NCBI GenBank assembly: GCA_017515325.1
Contig: JAFWGA010000019.1
Span: 123,362-187,361 of the forward strand
Direction of reading: 5' to 3'
DNA: 64,000 nt
Source of the DNA: Blautia sp.
GTDB lineage: Bacteria; Bacillota; Clostridia; Lachnospirales; Lachnospiraceae
How positions within the stretch are numbered: the stretch's first letter is position 1; each line of letters opens with the position of its first letter. The notes under the pieces were generated by a model. It did no database searches. It had not been told where the DNA came from and saw only the letters and a program-made list of their open reading frames with translations. Below are positions 43,884 to 51,978 of the stretch, piece by piece. Made by a program: the position numbers and the translations under genes.

Positions 43884-44459
43884 ATGTCCGACAGGAAGGG
43901 GGATTTGGGTTTCCCGGGCAGTGAAAAAATGGCAGAAGCTTCTGGGAAAGATTTCTTTGATACGGGAGAGAAGGAAGACGTCTCCCAGGATTTTGTCAAA
44001 GCCCGGAAAAAGGCAATGCAGCTTCTGGAGAGAATGGATCGGCCCCAAAAGGATCTGGAGGGCAGACTGGCCAGGGCCGGTTTTTCCGAGGCTGCCATTT
44101 CAGATGCCATTGCCTATGTCAGCTCCTATGGGTATCTGAATGACAGGCGTTATGCTCTGAATTATATCCGCAGGATGTCTTCTTCCCAGAGCAGAAGGAG
44201 GATCACCTATGATCTGATGCAAAAAGGGATTTCCCAGGAATTGGCAGAGGCGGTATGGGAAGAAAGCGAGGAGGAGGAATTCACCGAGGAAAGGACTGCC
44301 CTGCGCAGTCTGGTTGAGAAGCGTTTTTGCGAGGGAAGCACGCTTTCCCAATCCCAGCTTCGGAAGCTGTACGCTTATCTGGCCCGCCGTGGCTTCGCTT
44401 ACGAGGATATCCGGCATGTTCTGGATGAGATGGATATCTCTTATGGCGGGGAGGATTGA
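43884..44459 (+). CDS. recX: Regulatory protein RecX
   Basis: Modulator of RecA filaments, 191 residues. It has the tandem three-helix repeats typical of RecX: RKKAMQLLERMDRPQKDLEGRLARAGFSEAAISDAIAYVSSYGYLNDRRYALNYIRRM, QSRRRITYDLMQKGISQELAEAVWEE, and a C-terminal LRKLYAYLARRGFAYEDIRHVLDEM. It starts 4 bp after recA. A later in-frame ATG at 43929 is possible, because the first ~35 residues are poorly conserved. RecX is probably translated with RecA from one mRNA. Confidence 0.92.
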   Translation: MSDRKGDLGFPGSEKMAEASGKDFFDTGEKEDVSQDFVKARKKAMQLLERMDRPQKDLEGRLARAGFSEAAISDAIAYVSSYGYLNDRRYALNYIRRMSSSQSRRRITYDLMQKGISQELAEAVWEESEEEEFTEERTALRSLVEKRFCEGSTLSQSQLRKLYAYLARRGFAYEDIRHVLDEMDISYGGED

Positions 44460-44491
44460 AACAACGTTTTTTATGATGAGGAGTAGAGATT

Positions 44492-45865
44492 ATGGCCAGC
44501 AGTTTGTGGGGCGGTAGATTTGAGAAAGAGATGGATGAGCTGGTTAAGGAGTTTAACGCCTCCATCGGCTTCGACCAGAGAATGTATCAGGAAGATATTG
44601 ACGGCAGCATCGCTCACGTGACAATGCTCGCTGAGCAGGGGATCGTCAGCGCAGACGAGGCGGAATGCATTGTGAAAGGGCTGGAGGAAATCCGCCAGGA
44701 TATTCATTCTGGCAAGCTTGCCTTTACCGTGGACGACGAGGATATCCATATGGGGATTGAGCGTCATCTGATTGAGAGGATCGGCGAAGTGGGAAAGAAA
44801 CTGCATACCGCCCGCAGCCGGAATGATCAGTGCCAGGTGGATGGCAGGTTGTACCTGAGGCATCAGATCGATGAGATTCAGGGAAGGCTGAAGCAGCTGC
44901 TGGAAATTATCCTGGAAAAGGCCGAAAAATACGCGGATGAGATCAGCATTGGCTTTACCCATCTGCAGCATGCTCAGCCGGTGACGCTGGGGTTTATTTT
45001 CATGGCTTATTTCCAGATGTTCAAAAGAGATGTTCAGAGGCTGCAGGACTGCCGTGAAAGATTGAATTATTCTCCCTTGGGAGCCTGCGCTCTTGCCGGT
45101 ACTACTTTTCCGACCAACCGGCAGCGGACGGCAGAGCTGCTGGGTTTTGCCGGACCCACGGAAAATGCTATGGATTCGGTCAGTGACCGGGATTACAGTC
45201 TGGAATTTTTAAGCTGTGCCTCCATATCCATGATGCACTTGTCCCGCTGGGCCGAGGAGTTTACCTGGTGGAATTCATCGGAGTTTTCCTATATTGAGCT
45301 GGATGACAGCTTTTGCACCGGCAGCAGCATTATGCCTCAGAAGAAGAATCCGGATATGGCTGAGCTGCTCAGGGGCAAAGTGGGCCGGGTATACGGAGAT
45401 CTGATGCAGCTTCTTACCGTGATGAAGGGGACGCCACTGGCCTACAATAAGGATTTTCAGGAAGACAAGGAGAGTCTTTTTGACGCGGTGGATACCTGGA
45501 AAAGTTCCATTACCATATTTGCCAAAATGCTGGAAAAAACAGAATTCAGGGTAGATCAGATCCGCTCTCAGCTGGGTAAGGGTTTTCTGAATGCTACAGA
45601 TATTGCCGAGCATCTTGCCATGCGGGGGATCCCTTTCCGTGAAGCTCACAGCATCGTCGGGCGGATGGTAAAGGAATGCGAGAAAGAAAACTGCAGTCTG
45701 GAAGAACTGCCGGAGGAGATTCTTTGTAAGATCGACAATCGACTGTCAAAAGACATGCTTGGAGACATCAGCATTCCGGCTTGCGTAAATGCAAGGATTT
45801 CTTATGGTGGAACGGCTCCTTCCGAGGTACGACGGCAGATTGCCAAAGAAAGGGAATGGTTGTAA
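44492..45865 (+). CDS. argH: Argininosuccinate lyase
   Basis: Last enzyme of arginine synthesis, which cleaves argininosuccinate to arginine and fumarate; 457 residues. SLWGGRFEKEMDELV starts the protein. MGIERHLIERIGEVGKKLHTARSRNDQ, FTHLQHAQPVTLG and the fumarase-superfamily signature GSSIMPQKKNPDMAELLRGK are intact, with the catalytic serine in that loop. No other arginine gene is adjacent. The gene ends before a strong hairpin. Confidence 0.96.
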   Translation: MASSLWGGRFEKEMDELVKEFNASIGFDQRMYQEDIDGSIAHVTMLAEQGIVSADEAECIVKGLEEIRQDIHSGKLAFTVDDEDIHMGIERHLIERIGEVGKKLHTARSRNDQCQVDGRLYLRHQIDEIQGRLKQLLEIILEKAEKYADEISIGFTHLQHAQPVTLGFIFMAYFQMFKRDVQRLQDCRERLNYSPLGACALAGTTFPTNRQRTAELLGFAGPTENAMDSVSDRDYSLEFLSCASISMMHLSRWAEEFTWWNSSEFSYIELDDSFCTGSSIMPQKKNPDMAELLRGKVGRVYGDLMQLLTVMKGTPLAYNKDFQEDKESLFDAVDTWKSSITIFAKMLEKTEFRVDQIRSQLGKGFLNATDIAEHLAMRGIPFREAHSIVGRMVKECEKENCSLEELPEEILCKIDNRLSKDMLGDISIPACVNARISYGGTAPSEVRRQIAKEREWL

Positions 45866-45872
45866 TAATCAT

Positions 45873-45905
45873 ATAGGCAGCTCGCAGCAAGTGCGAGCTG
45901 CCTAT
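45873..45905. terminator. Perfect 14-bp hairpin between convergent argH and hydrolase genes
   Basis: Arms ATAGGCAGCTCGCA and TGCGAGCTGCCTAT, 5-nt loop. It stands between convergent genes and should stop both transcripts, although a clear T tract is missing on either side. Confidence 0.7.
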
Positions 45906-45923
45906 TATGGCAGGCCTATTGTC

Positions 45924-46634
45924 CTAGAAAAAAAGTCCACGATAGTGACGGAGCACCGGCAGTCCGTTTACCGTATCCGCCCGTTCTTTGTCAAGACACA
46001 TGCGCTCGGGATGCCATTGAACCCCATAAATCGGCAGGTTTTCATGATGCAGAGCTTCCACCACACCATCTGCTTTACTGCGGCAGTCGATAACAAGACC
46101 AGTTCCCAGTCGGTCCACGGCCTGATGATGGGAACTGTTGACAGAAAACTCTCTGCCATACAGCTTTGCCAGCCAGGAGTCTTCTTCAGCCAGAACCCAA
46201 TGCTGGGAATCAGTATATCCTCCGGGTCTCCTCACATGATCTTCATAGGTAGGAAGATGCTGAATCAGGGAACCACCAAAATAGACATTGAGCAGCTGGT
46301 GACCTCGGCAGATCCCCAGAATCGGCTTACCTTCCCTGACAAAAGCGTCTGTCATAGCCAATTCCATGTCATCAAAAGTATCCGTAATCGAGTAGCACAT
46401 TCCCTCATTTTTACAGCCGTAACACAAGGGGTCGATGTCGCCTCCTCCCGGGAGAAATAAGCCATCGAAATCCCCAACATGAAACCGAGAAAAATCTAAA
46501 AAGGATTGGCATGATTCTGTCTCCATCTTCCCAATGGCAATGACAACCGGGTCCAGACCGGCAGCGTTTAACGCTCTGAGGTAGTTACCCATATTCTGAT
46601 TCATTTCCGGTAAAGCAATCCTGGGTCGGTACAT
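45924..46634 (-). CDS. Class I glutamine amidotransferase-like hydrolase (peptidase C26, PuuD type)
   Basis: A 236-residue protein of the gamma-glutamyl-gamma-aminobutyrate hydrolase family. The nucleophile elbow is ILGICRGHQLLNVYFGG (catalytic Cys), and the paired His/Glu lie in YGVQWHPERM. FLPGGGDIDPLCYG and SSHHQAVDRLG are family blocks. Members hydrolyse gamma-glutamyl amides in polyamine or glutamate metabolism, but the substrate is not fixed here. The start at 46634 (MYRPRIALPEM) has an AGGAG 13 bp upstream; a longer start at 46667 has none. It follows the secreted repeat protein by 44 bp on the same strand and may be cotranscribed. Confidence 0.85.
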   Translation of the reverse strand: MYRPRIALPEMNQNMGNYLRALNAAGLDPVVIAIGKMETESCQSFLDFSRFHVGDFDGLFLPGGGDIDPLCYGCKNEGMCYSITDTFDDMELAMTDAFVREGKPILGICRGHQLLNVYFGGSLIQHLPTYEDHVRRPGGYTDSQHWVLAEEDSWLAKLYGREFSVNSSHHQAVDRLGTGLVIDCRSKADGVVEALHHENLPIYGVQWHPERMCLDKERADTVNGLPVLRHYRGLFF

Positions 46635-46678
46635 AGTATGATTGAAACTCCTGTTATATGATTCCATTGCTATTTTTG

Positions 46679-47746
46679 TTACCAGTTAATATAAGATGCA
46701 TCTACAAAACCGTAAACGCCGTTCTGATAGGCGATGGTGTAACCCCTTTCCCTCCAGGTCAGGTTGACATAAATGCTGTCCCCGTTCCAGAACTTGTAAT
46801 CGCTCATAAAAGCCCCGGCGGGTTCGCTCTGGAAGACCAGGCAGTCACTGGGAGAATTGGTCCGGACGGTGCGATAGCCAAAATAGGACAGATCATGAGG
46901 ATCTATGCTGGGAGTGGAGGAGCCTGAGGAAGAGCTTCCCGACCAGTTGATATAGCTGGCATCCACATACCCATATACTCCGTTCTGATAGGCAAGGGCA
47001 TACCCTTTTTCCCGGTATGTCAGATTAACATAGATGCTGTCGCCATTCCAGAACTGATAGCCGCTCATGACGGATCCTGCAGGCGCGGATTGGAAGACCA
47101 GGCAGTCCCCGGGAGTATTGATCGAGACTGTGCGGTAGCCAAAGTAGGAAAGATCACGGGGATAAGTACTGGTACTACCGCCGGAGGATGAGCCGCTTCC
47201 CGACCAGTTGATATAGCCGGCGTCCACATATCCGTATACCCCGTTCTGATAGGCGATGGCATAGCCCTTCTCCCGATAGGTCAGGTTAACATAGATACTG
47301 TCCCCGTTCCAAAACTGATAGCCTTTGATGACAGGTCCTGCAGGAGCGGACTGGAAGACCAGGCAATCCCCGGGAGTGCTGATGGAGACAGTACGGTAGC
47401 CGAAGTAGGAAAGGTCGTGGGGATCCGTCTTTGGCTGTGGGGATGATCCGCCCCAGTCAATATAGCTGGCATCTACAAAGCCGTACACCCCATCCTGGTA
47501 AGCGATGGTGTAGCCCTTTTCCCTCCAGTAGAGATTGACGTAGATTTTATCGCCGTTCCAGAACTGATAGCCGCTCATGACAGAACCGCCGGGTTCTGTC
47601 TGAAAGACCAGACAATCGCCGGGTGAGCTGATGCGCACGGTACGATAGTCAAAATCGGAAAGGGTATGAGGATCGTAGCCTGCGCCCATAACCATAGGGC
47701 ACATAAGCAGAACCAGAGCAATAATGGGTAAAAGTACTTTTTTCAT
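46679..47746 (-). CDS. Secreted protein with four tandem SH3-like repeats
   Basis: A 355-residue protein with signal peptide MKKVLLPIIALVLLMCPMVMGAG and then four ~74-residue repeats at about 24-98, 108-181, 195-269 and 283-355, joined by Ser/Gly/Pro-rich linkers. Each repeat contains YRTV....PGDCLVFQ, GYQFWNGD.IYVNL..REKGY.IAYQ and ends GVYG.VDA.YI.W. The ending resembles bacterial SH3 (SH3b) domains, which bind peptidoglycan or peptide ligands; this is an inference. One cysteine is conserved per repeat. There is no catalytic domain and no sortase or surface-layer anchor. It has its own promoter at 47830-47858 and AGGAGG. Confidence 0.8.
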   Translation of the reverse strand: MKKVLLPIIALVLLMCPMVMGAGYDPHTLSDFDYRTVRISSPGDCLVFQTEPGGSVMSGYQFWNGDKIYVNLYWREKGYTIAYQDGVYGFVDASYIDWGGSSPQPKTDPHDLSYFGYRTVSISTPGDCLVFQSAPAGPVIKGYQFWNGDSIYVNLTYREKGYAIAYQNGVYGYVDAGYINWSGSGSSSGGSTSTYPRDLSYFGYRTVSINTPGDCLVFQSAPAGSVMSGYQFWNGDSIYVNLTYREKGYALAYQNGVYGYVDASYINWSGSSSSGSSTPSIDPHDLSYFGYRTVRTNSPSDCLVFQSEPAGAFMSDYKFWNGDSIYVNLTWRERGYTIAYQNGVYGFVDASYINW

Positions 47747-47829
47747 TCCATTTCCCTCCTGATAAAAGACATGTAAGATGCATCCTGGTAATTGTTTCGG
47801 CCTTGCTGCCTTCTCGATTACCTTCTTTA

Positions 47830-47858
47830 AATATACTCCACTTCATATGTCATTGCAA
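47830..47858 (-). promoter_or_regulatory. Promoter of the secreted repeat-protein gene
   Basis: Minus-strand TTGCAA (47853-47858) and TATATT (47830-47835) with a 17-bp spacer. Confidence 0.65.
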
Positions 47859-47877
47859 GGAGAATTCCCCTGCTTGA

Positions 47878-47906
47878 TTGACAGTGCCGGATAAATCGGT
47901 TATAAT
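47878..47906 (+). promoter_or_regulatory. Promoter of glyA
   Basis: Full-consensus TTGACA (47878-47883), a 17-bp spacer and TATAAT (47901-47906). Confidence 0.85.
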
Positions 47907-48008
47907 CACCGACGTTATAGCATGCGCGGGATTTCATGCTGCGAATTGTATCTGCACAGTACTTTGTGCTTTATCGTTCCATTATCATGATATTCGCAGC
48001 GTAGATAT

Positions 48009-48052
48009 GGCGCAGTAAACGAATCAGAACGCAGGTGTTTTGATTCGTTTAC
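48009..48052 (+). repeat. Family-1 palindromic element, glyA leader
   Basis: The best palindrome of the family: GTAAACGAATCA and TGATTCGTTTAC arms (12 bp) plus AAC/GTT around a gcaggt loop. It lies 18 bp before the AGGAGG of glyA. Confidence 0.8.
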
Positions 48053-48084
48053 TTATCAGTGTAAGGGTACCAGGAGGAAGCCGA

Positions 48085-49323
48085 ATGTATTCCATCGAGG
48101 ATGTTGAAAGAGTTGACCCGCAAATCGCTGCCCTTTTACGGGCAGAATTTGAAAGGCAGAATTCCCATCTGGAGCTGATTGCTTCAGAGAACTGGGTAAG
48201 TAAGGCAGTCATGGCTGCTACCGGGAGTGTTCTGACAAATAAGTACGCGGAAGGCTATCCCGGCAAAAGGTTTTACGGTGGCTGCGAATGTGTGGACGAG
48301 GTTGAAGCACTGGCTATCGAGAGAGCAAAAAAACTCTTTGGGGCGGAATTCGCAAATGTTCAGCCTCATTCCGGAGCTCAGGCCAATATGGCAGTCGAAT
48401 TTGCCATTTTGAAACCCGGCGACACGCTTATGGGCATGAATCTGGCTCACGGCGGTCATTTGACCCATGGCAGTCCGGCCAATTTGTCCGGAGCTTACTA
48501 TCACGTTGTGCCCTATGGGGTCAATGAAAGCGGAGTCATCGACTATGATGAAGTCCTGCGGATTGCAAAGGAATGTCGTCCAAAGCTGATCATTGCAGGA
48601 GCAAGCGCTTATGCCCGCATCATAGATTTTAAGCGCTTCAGGGAGATTGCAGATGAAGTGGGAGCCTATCTGATGGTGGATATGGCCCATATTGCAGGTC
48701 TGGTAGCAACAGGTCAGCATCCCAGTCCCATTCCCTATGCCCATGTCGTAACGACTACCACCCATAAGACCCTCAGAGGTCCCAGAGGCGGTCTCATCCT
48801 CAGCAGTATGGAGAATGCCCAGAAATTCAATCTCAACAAGGCCATCTTCCCGGGAACCCAGGGTGGTCCACTCATGCATGTGGTTGCAGCAAAGGCTGTC
48901 TGCTTCCATGAGGCTATGCAGCCGGAATTCCAGCAATACGGGAAACAGATCGTGCGCAATGCCAAGGCTCTTTGTCAGGGACTTCAGAAACGCGACATAG
49001 ATATTGTGTCCGGCGGCACGGATAATCACCTCATGCTGGTGGATCTGAGCAAGATGGATGTTTCCGGTAAGGAAATGCAGAACCTCCTCGATGAGGTGAA
49101 TATCACAGCCAACAAGAATACAATCCCCAATGATCCCCGTTCTGCCTTCACCACCAGTGGAGTTCGTCTGGGAACCCCGGCAGTCACCTCTCGTGGCCTG
49201 AAGGAAGAGGATATGGATGTGGTGGCCCAGGCCATCAGTCTTACCCTTGAGAGCAGGGATCATAAGGAAGAGGCAAAGCAGCTTGTAAAAACCCTTACCG
49301 ATAAATACCCGCTTGTTGGCTGA
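48085..49323 (+). CDS. glyA: Serine hydroxymethyltransferase
   Basis: PLP enzyme that interconverts serine and glycine and moves a C1 unit onto THF as methylene-THF; 412 residues. [38 protein letters not shown] is the classic N-terminal block. [13 protein letters not shown] lies near the cofactor, and the PLP lysine is in [16 protein letters not shown]. The start at 48085 follows AGGAGG at 48071-48076; an in-frame ATG 45 bp upstream lies in the leader palindrome and lacks a ribosome binding site. In an acetogen this links amino acids to the folate pool used by AcsE. Confidence 0.97.
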   Translation: MYSIEDVERVDPQIAALLRAEFERQNSHLELIASENWVSKAVMAATGSVLTNKYAEGYPGKRFYGGCECVDEVEALAIERAKKLFGAEFANVQPHSGAQANMAVEFAILKPGDTLMGMNLAHGGHLTHGSPANLSGAYYHVVPYGVNESGVIDYDEVLRIAKECRPKLIIAGASAYARIIDFKRFREIADEVGAYLMVDMAHIAGLVATGQHPSPIPYAHVVTTTTHKTLRGPRGGLILSSMENAQKFNLNKAIFPGTQGGPLMHVVAAKAVCFHEAMQPEFQQYGKQIVRNAKALCQGLQKRDIDIVSGGTDNHLMLVDLSKMDVSGKEMQNLLDEVNITANKNTIPNDPRSAFTTSGVRLGTPAVTSRGLKEEDMDVVAQAISLTLESRDHKEEAKQLVKTLTDKYPLVG

Positions 49324-49409
49324 ATCACACAGCCAGGGGTTGGCTGAATTTTGATATTCCTTCACAGTCACTCTGGCATCAGGATATGACAGAACAAGGA
49401 GCAGAGAAG

Positions 49410-50282
49410 ATGGAGCAGGTAGTAATCATGGGGGCAGGACCCGCCGGAATCTCAGCAGCATTGTATGTAAAGCGTGCCGGTCTTGATCCGCTGGTTTTCA
49501 ATCATGGGATCGGTGCCTTGGCCAAAGCGGAAAAGATAGAAAACTATTATGGACTGGAACGTCCTCTTTCCGGTCAGGAGCTTTTTGACAGAGGAATTGC
49601 CCAGGCTAAAGCCCTGGGGATCCGTATCATCGATACAGAAGTGCTGGAAATCAGCGGTTTTGACACCTTCGAAATCAAAACGACGGCAGGTACCTTTGAG
49701 GCAGTCAGCGTGATCCTTGCCAGCGGAAGTACCAGGAAATCTCCCAGGATAAAAGGCTTAAAAGAGCTTGAAGGACGTGGCGTCAGCTATTGTGCCATCT
49801 GTGACGCTTTTTTCTATCGCAGGAAACCGGTCGGTGTTTTGGGAAACAGTGATTATGCTTTGCATGAGGCACGAATCCTATCCCAGACAGGAGCAGAGGT
49901 CACTGTCTTTACGAATGGAATGGAGCCTGACTTTTCTTCAGATTGTGAATTCCCTTTGGTAACGGCCAAAGCGGTTTCTGTCGAAGGAAATGAGGTTGTC
50001 ACAGGAATTCTGACAGAGGACAAATCCGATCCCTATCCGATCGAGGGATTATTTGTAGCCTTGGGAACGGCAGGCAGCACAGAGATTGCCCGTCAGATGG
50101 GGGCTGAGCTGACAGAAAAGTCCGATATCCGGGTCAATGAGCTCATGGAAAGCACCATTCCTGGCATTTTCGCAGCGGGGGACTGTACCGGAGGACTTCT
50201 GCAGGTGGCCAAGGCAGTACATGATGGTGCTCAGGCCGGACTGACAGCCGCCAAATATGTCAGGAACCAAAAGAAAGCGTAA
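49410..50282 (+). CDS. trxB: Thioredoxin reductase-like flavoprotein, probably ferredoxin-dependent
   Basis: FAD enzyme that reduces the neighbouring thioredoxin; 290 residues, slightly short. FAD-binding GAGPAGISAAL is at residues 8-18, the redox pair C128/C131 is in YCAICDAFFYRR, and GIFAAGDCTGG closes the FAD domain. The NADPH-domain motifs are missing: the usual GGGDSA is GNSDYA (in VGVLGNSDYALHEA), and the usual HRR---R is replaced by TVFTNGMEP. Absence of both is the hallmark of ferredoxin-dependent flavin thioredoxin reductases known from Clostridia. Ferredoxin as donor is therefore inferred. The start at 49410 has AAGGAG in front; trxA follows 72 bp later. Confidence 0.9.
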   Translation: MEQVVIMGAGPAGISAALYVKRAGLDPLVFNHGIGALAKAEKIENYYGLERPLSGQELFDRGIAQAKALGIRIIDTEVLEISGFDTFEIKTTAGTFEAVSVILASGSTRKSPRIKGLKELEGRGVSYCAICDAFFYRRKPVGVLGNSDYALHEARILSQTGAEVTVFTNGMEPDFSSDCEFPLVTAKAVSVEGNEVVTGILTEDKSDPYPIEGLFVALGTAGSTEIARQMGAELTEKSDIRVNELMESTIPGIFAAGDCTGGLLQVAKAVHDGAQAGLTAAKYVRNQKKA

Positions 50283-50354
50283 CAGGCCGGACCATCCAGA
50301 GGGGATGCGAAGGCGCGAAGGCATACCAGGATGAAACAAGAAGGGAGCAGGAAT

Positions 50355-50654
50355 ATGGAAATGATTTTATCCTCAGAAAACTTTGACGCAGAAGTATTGA
50401 AGGCTGACAAGAAGGTATTGGTGGATTTCTGGGCTACATGGTGTGGTCCCTGCAAGCGTCAGGGTCCGATCCTTTCCGAACTGGCAGCGGAAGGCTATAT
50501 CATCGGAAAGGTGGATGTGGATGAGCAGCCGGACCTGGCTCAGCAGTTCCAAATCCGGAATATTCCTACCATGATCATTTTCAATAAGGGTCAGGAGGAA
50601 CAAAGGCTGGTAGGACTGACCCCCAAGGATAAGCTGATTGAGCTGTTGGCATAA
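50355..50654 (+). CDS. trxA: Thioredoxin
   Basis: Small redox protein of 99 residues with the active site WCGPCK in VDFWATWCGPCKRQGPIL, the cis-proline segment NIPTMIIFNKGQ, and VGLTPKDKLIELL at the end. The start at 50355 is chosen for the canonical length; an in-frame ATG 24 bp upstream is also preceded by a purine-rich stretch. It is the likely partner of the reductase encoded just upstream. Confidence 0.94.
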   Translation: MEMILSSENFDAEVLKADKKVLVDFWATWCGPCKRQGPILSELAAEGYIIGKVDVDEQPDLAQQFQIRNIPTMIIFNKGQEEQRLVGLTPKDKLIELLA

Positions 50655-50740
50655 CGAAGAGCTTTTCCCGGTACCCAGCAGCGGAATGGATGGGGAAGAC
50701 CTCCCAGACCGACATCTTAAGATGAGGAGAAGATGGTAAT

Positions 50741-50854
50741 ATGGCACGAGGGTTTAATGATCCTAAGAAAAGAAAGAAAATTACGGCGATCATAGCACTT
50801 ATTCTGGTTCTGGCTATGGTTGTTCCCAGTGTCCTGTCACTGATCATCCGGTAA
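50741..50854 (+). CDS. 37-residue single-pass membrane microprotein (DUF4044-like)
   Basis: A short open frame encoding 37 residues. The basic N-terminus MARGFNDPKKRKK is followed by one strongly hydrophobic helix, IIALILVLAMVVPSVLSLI, and a short end. The layout (positive cytoplasmic start, one membrane helix) resembles the tiny DUF4044/Prli42-type proteins of Firmicutes. GAGGAGA lies 12 bp before the ATG, somewhat far. It fills an otherwise empty gap between trxA and the next gene, on the same strand, and is too small for most gene finders. The function is unknown. Confidence 0.7.
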   Translation: MARGFNDPKKRKKITAIIALILVLAMVVPSVLSLIIR

Positions 50855-50865
50855 AGGAAGACAGG

Positions 50866-51459
50866 ATGCAGATCGGAAAAGAAAGACTTAACATACTGAT
50901 CCAGGAGACAAACGGCCTTCTGAGGGAAGGGGAGATTCTGGCAGTAGCAGGCTTTGCAGGGCTTTCAGATACTCTTTCCTACCTTCAGGAGAAGCCCTGT
51001 CTGTTGACGAAAAGGTTCTCCCGCACTTTTTTGCGGGAGAGCCTTTGTGTCTGCCAGGAAAGCTTTCTGACAGCAGCCTCTTTTCTCAAGCGAATAAAGG
51101 AAGAATCGCTCTTCCCTGGTTATGGTTCTATCAGTATGGAGAGGGACGGCTTTCTGCCAGCCCTATGGAAACTGGCAGAGGCTTCCCGGGTAGGATTGTG
51201 TGTGGATTTAGGCAAGGTTCCGGTTCGTCAGGAAACCATAGAAATATGTGAGGCGCTGGAACTCAATCCCTATACTCTTCCTTCCGCAGAAGCGCTGATT
51301 ATAGGATTGCCAACAAAGGGAGGAGAGTACTGGCAGGACTCGGTCAACAGCGGCCTGTTAACCCCCATCGGTATCGTGACATCAGGACCGGAGCGCAGCC
51401 TTTACTGCCAGGGAAGAAAACGGTATCTGGAGAGACCGGCATTGCTCTGGCAGGAGTGA
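50866..51459 (+). CDS. Protein resembling the AIR-synthase (PurM/HypE) C-terminal domain
   Basis: A 197-residue protein with no confident family name. From about residue 90 it follows the PurM/HypE C-terminal pattern: SMERDGFLPALWKLAEASRVGLCVDLGKVPVRQETIEICEALELNPYTLPSAEALIIGLP, where intact proteins have a RDPT-type loop and a P-x-l-s-SGALL loop. The ATP-binding N-terminal domain of that superfamily is missing; residues 1-85 look unrelated and contain three cysteines. It may be a stand-alone regulatory or maturation factor. It is 11 bp after the microprotein and shortly before trmL, in the same run. Confidence 0.6.
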   Translation: MQIGKERLNILIQETNGLLREGEILAVAGFAGLSDTLSYLQEKPCLLTKRFSRTFLRESLCVCQESFLTAASFLKRIKEESLFPGYGSISMERDGFLPALWKLAEASRVGLCVDLGKVPVRQETIEICEALELNPYTLPSAEALIIGLPTKGGEYWQDSVNSGLLTPIGIVTSGPERSLYCQGRKRYLERPALLWQE

Positions 51460-51480
51460 AGAATAGCAGGAGTGAATCAT

Positions 51481-51978
51481 ATGGATGGATTTCAGATTGT
51501 ATTGCTGGAGCCGGAAATACCTTCCAATACCGGTAATATTGGAAGAACCTGTGTGGCAACAGGATCGAGCCTTCATTTGATCGACCCTTTGGGATTTAAG
51601 CTGAATGAAAAAGCCATTCAAAGAGCAGGGATGGACTACTGGGATCAACTTAAGGTATTCCGTTATCTGGACTATGAAGACTTCTGCAGCAAAAATCCAG
51701 ACAGGAAGGTCTATTTTGCAAGTACAAAAGCTCCCCGCCGATATACGGATGTAGTATATGAGGAGGGGAGCTTTATTCTGTTCGGTAAAGAAAGTGCCGG
51801 TATTCCGGAGGATATTCTCTACGAGAACAGGGATACCTGTATTCGTATCCCCATGCTGGGGCAGATGCGATCCCTGAATCTGGCCAATTCGGTGGCCATA
51901 GTCCTGTATGAGGCGCTGCGTCAAACCGGTTTCAGGGGCTTGGAGTCTGAAGGGCACCTTCGGACAAAAGCTTGGTAG
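51481..51978 (+). CDS. trmL: tRNA (cytidine/uridine-34 2'-O)-methyltransferase
   Basis: SPOUT-class methyltransferase that modifies the wobble base of leucine tRNAs; 165 residues. IVLLEPEIPSNTGNIGRTCVATGSSLHLIDPLGF, LFGKESAGIP and IRIPMLGQMRSLNLANSVAIVLYEALRQ are the three family motifs; the last two form the trefoil knot that binds SAM. The start at 51481 sits 7 bp after AGGAG; an ATG 9 bp upstream overlaps that site. Its 3' end overlaps the convergent histidine kinase gene by 47 bp. Confidence 0.95.
   Translation: MDGFQIVLLEPEIPSNTGNIGRTCVATGSSLHLIDPLGFKLNEKAIQRAGMDYWDQLKVFRYLDYEDFCSKNPDRKVYFASTKAPRRYTDVVYEEGSFILFGKESAGIPEDILYENRDTCIRIPMLGQMRSLNLANSVAIVLYEALRQTGFRGLESEGHLRTKAW

Larger units (their letters stand above)
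47747..48084. other. Divergent intergenic region with structured glyA leader
   Basis: These 338 bp carry two divergent promoters and a ~170-nt glyA leader. In the leader AGCATG/CATGCT (47919-47924/47935-47940) competes with a 9-bp stem GCTGCGAAT/ATTCGCAGC (47938-47946/47992-48000). The latter encloses GCACA/TGTGC (47954-47958/47965-47969). A family-1 palindrome follows at 48009-48052. I could not match this to the glycine or tetrahydrofolate riboswitch patterns I know. Confidence 0.6.

Noticed and set aside
47907-48084. Glycine or THF riboswitch before glyA
   Set aside because: The conserved cores of those riboswitches, as far as I can recall them, are not present. The leader is structured but does not fit them.
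49324-49385. Terminator after glyA (CAGCC/GGCTG near 49332-49348)
   Set aside because: The stem is only 5 bp and the T run is four bases, too weak to list.
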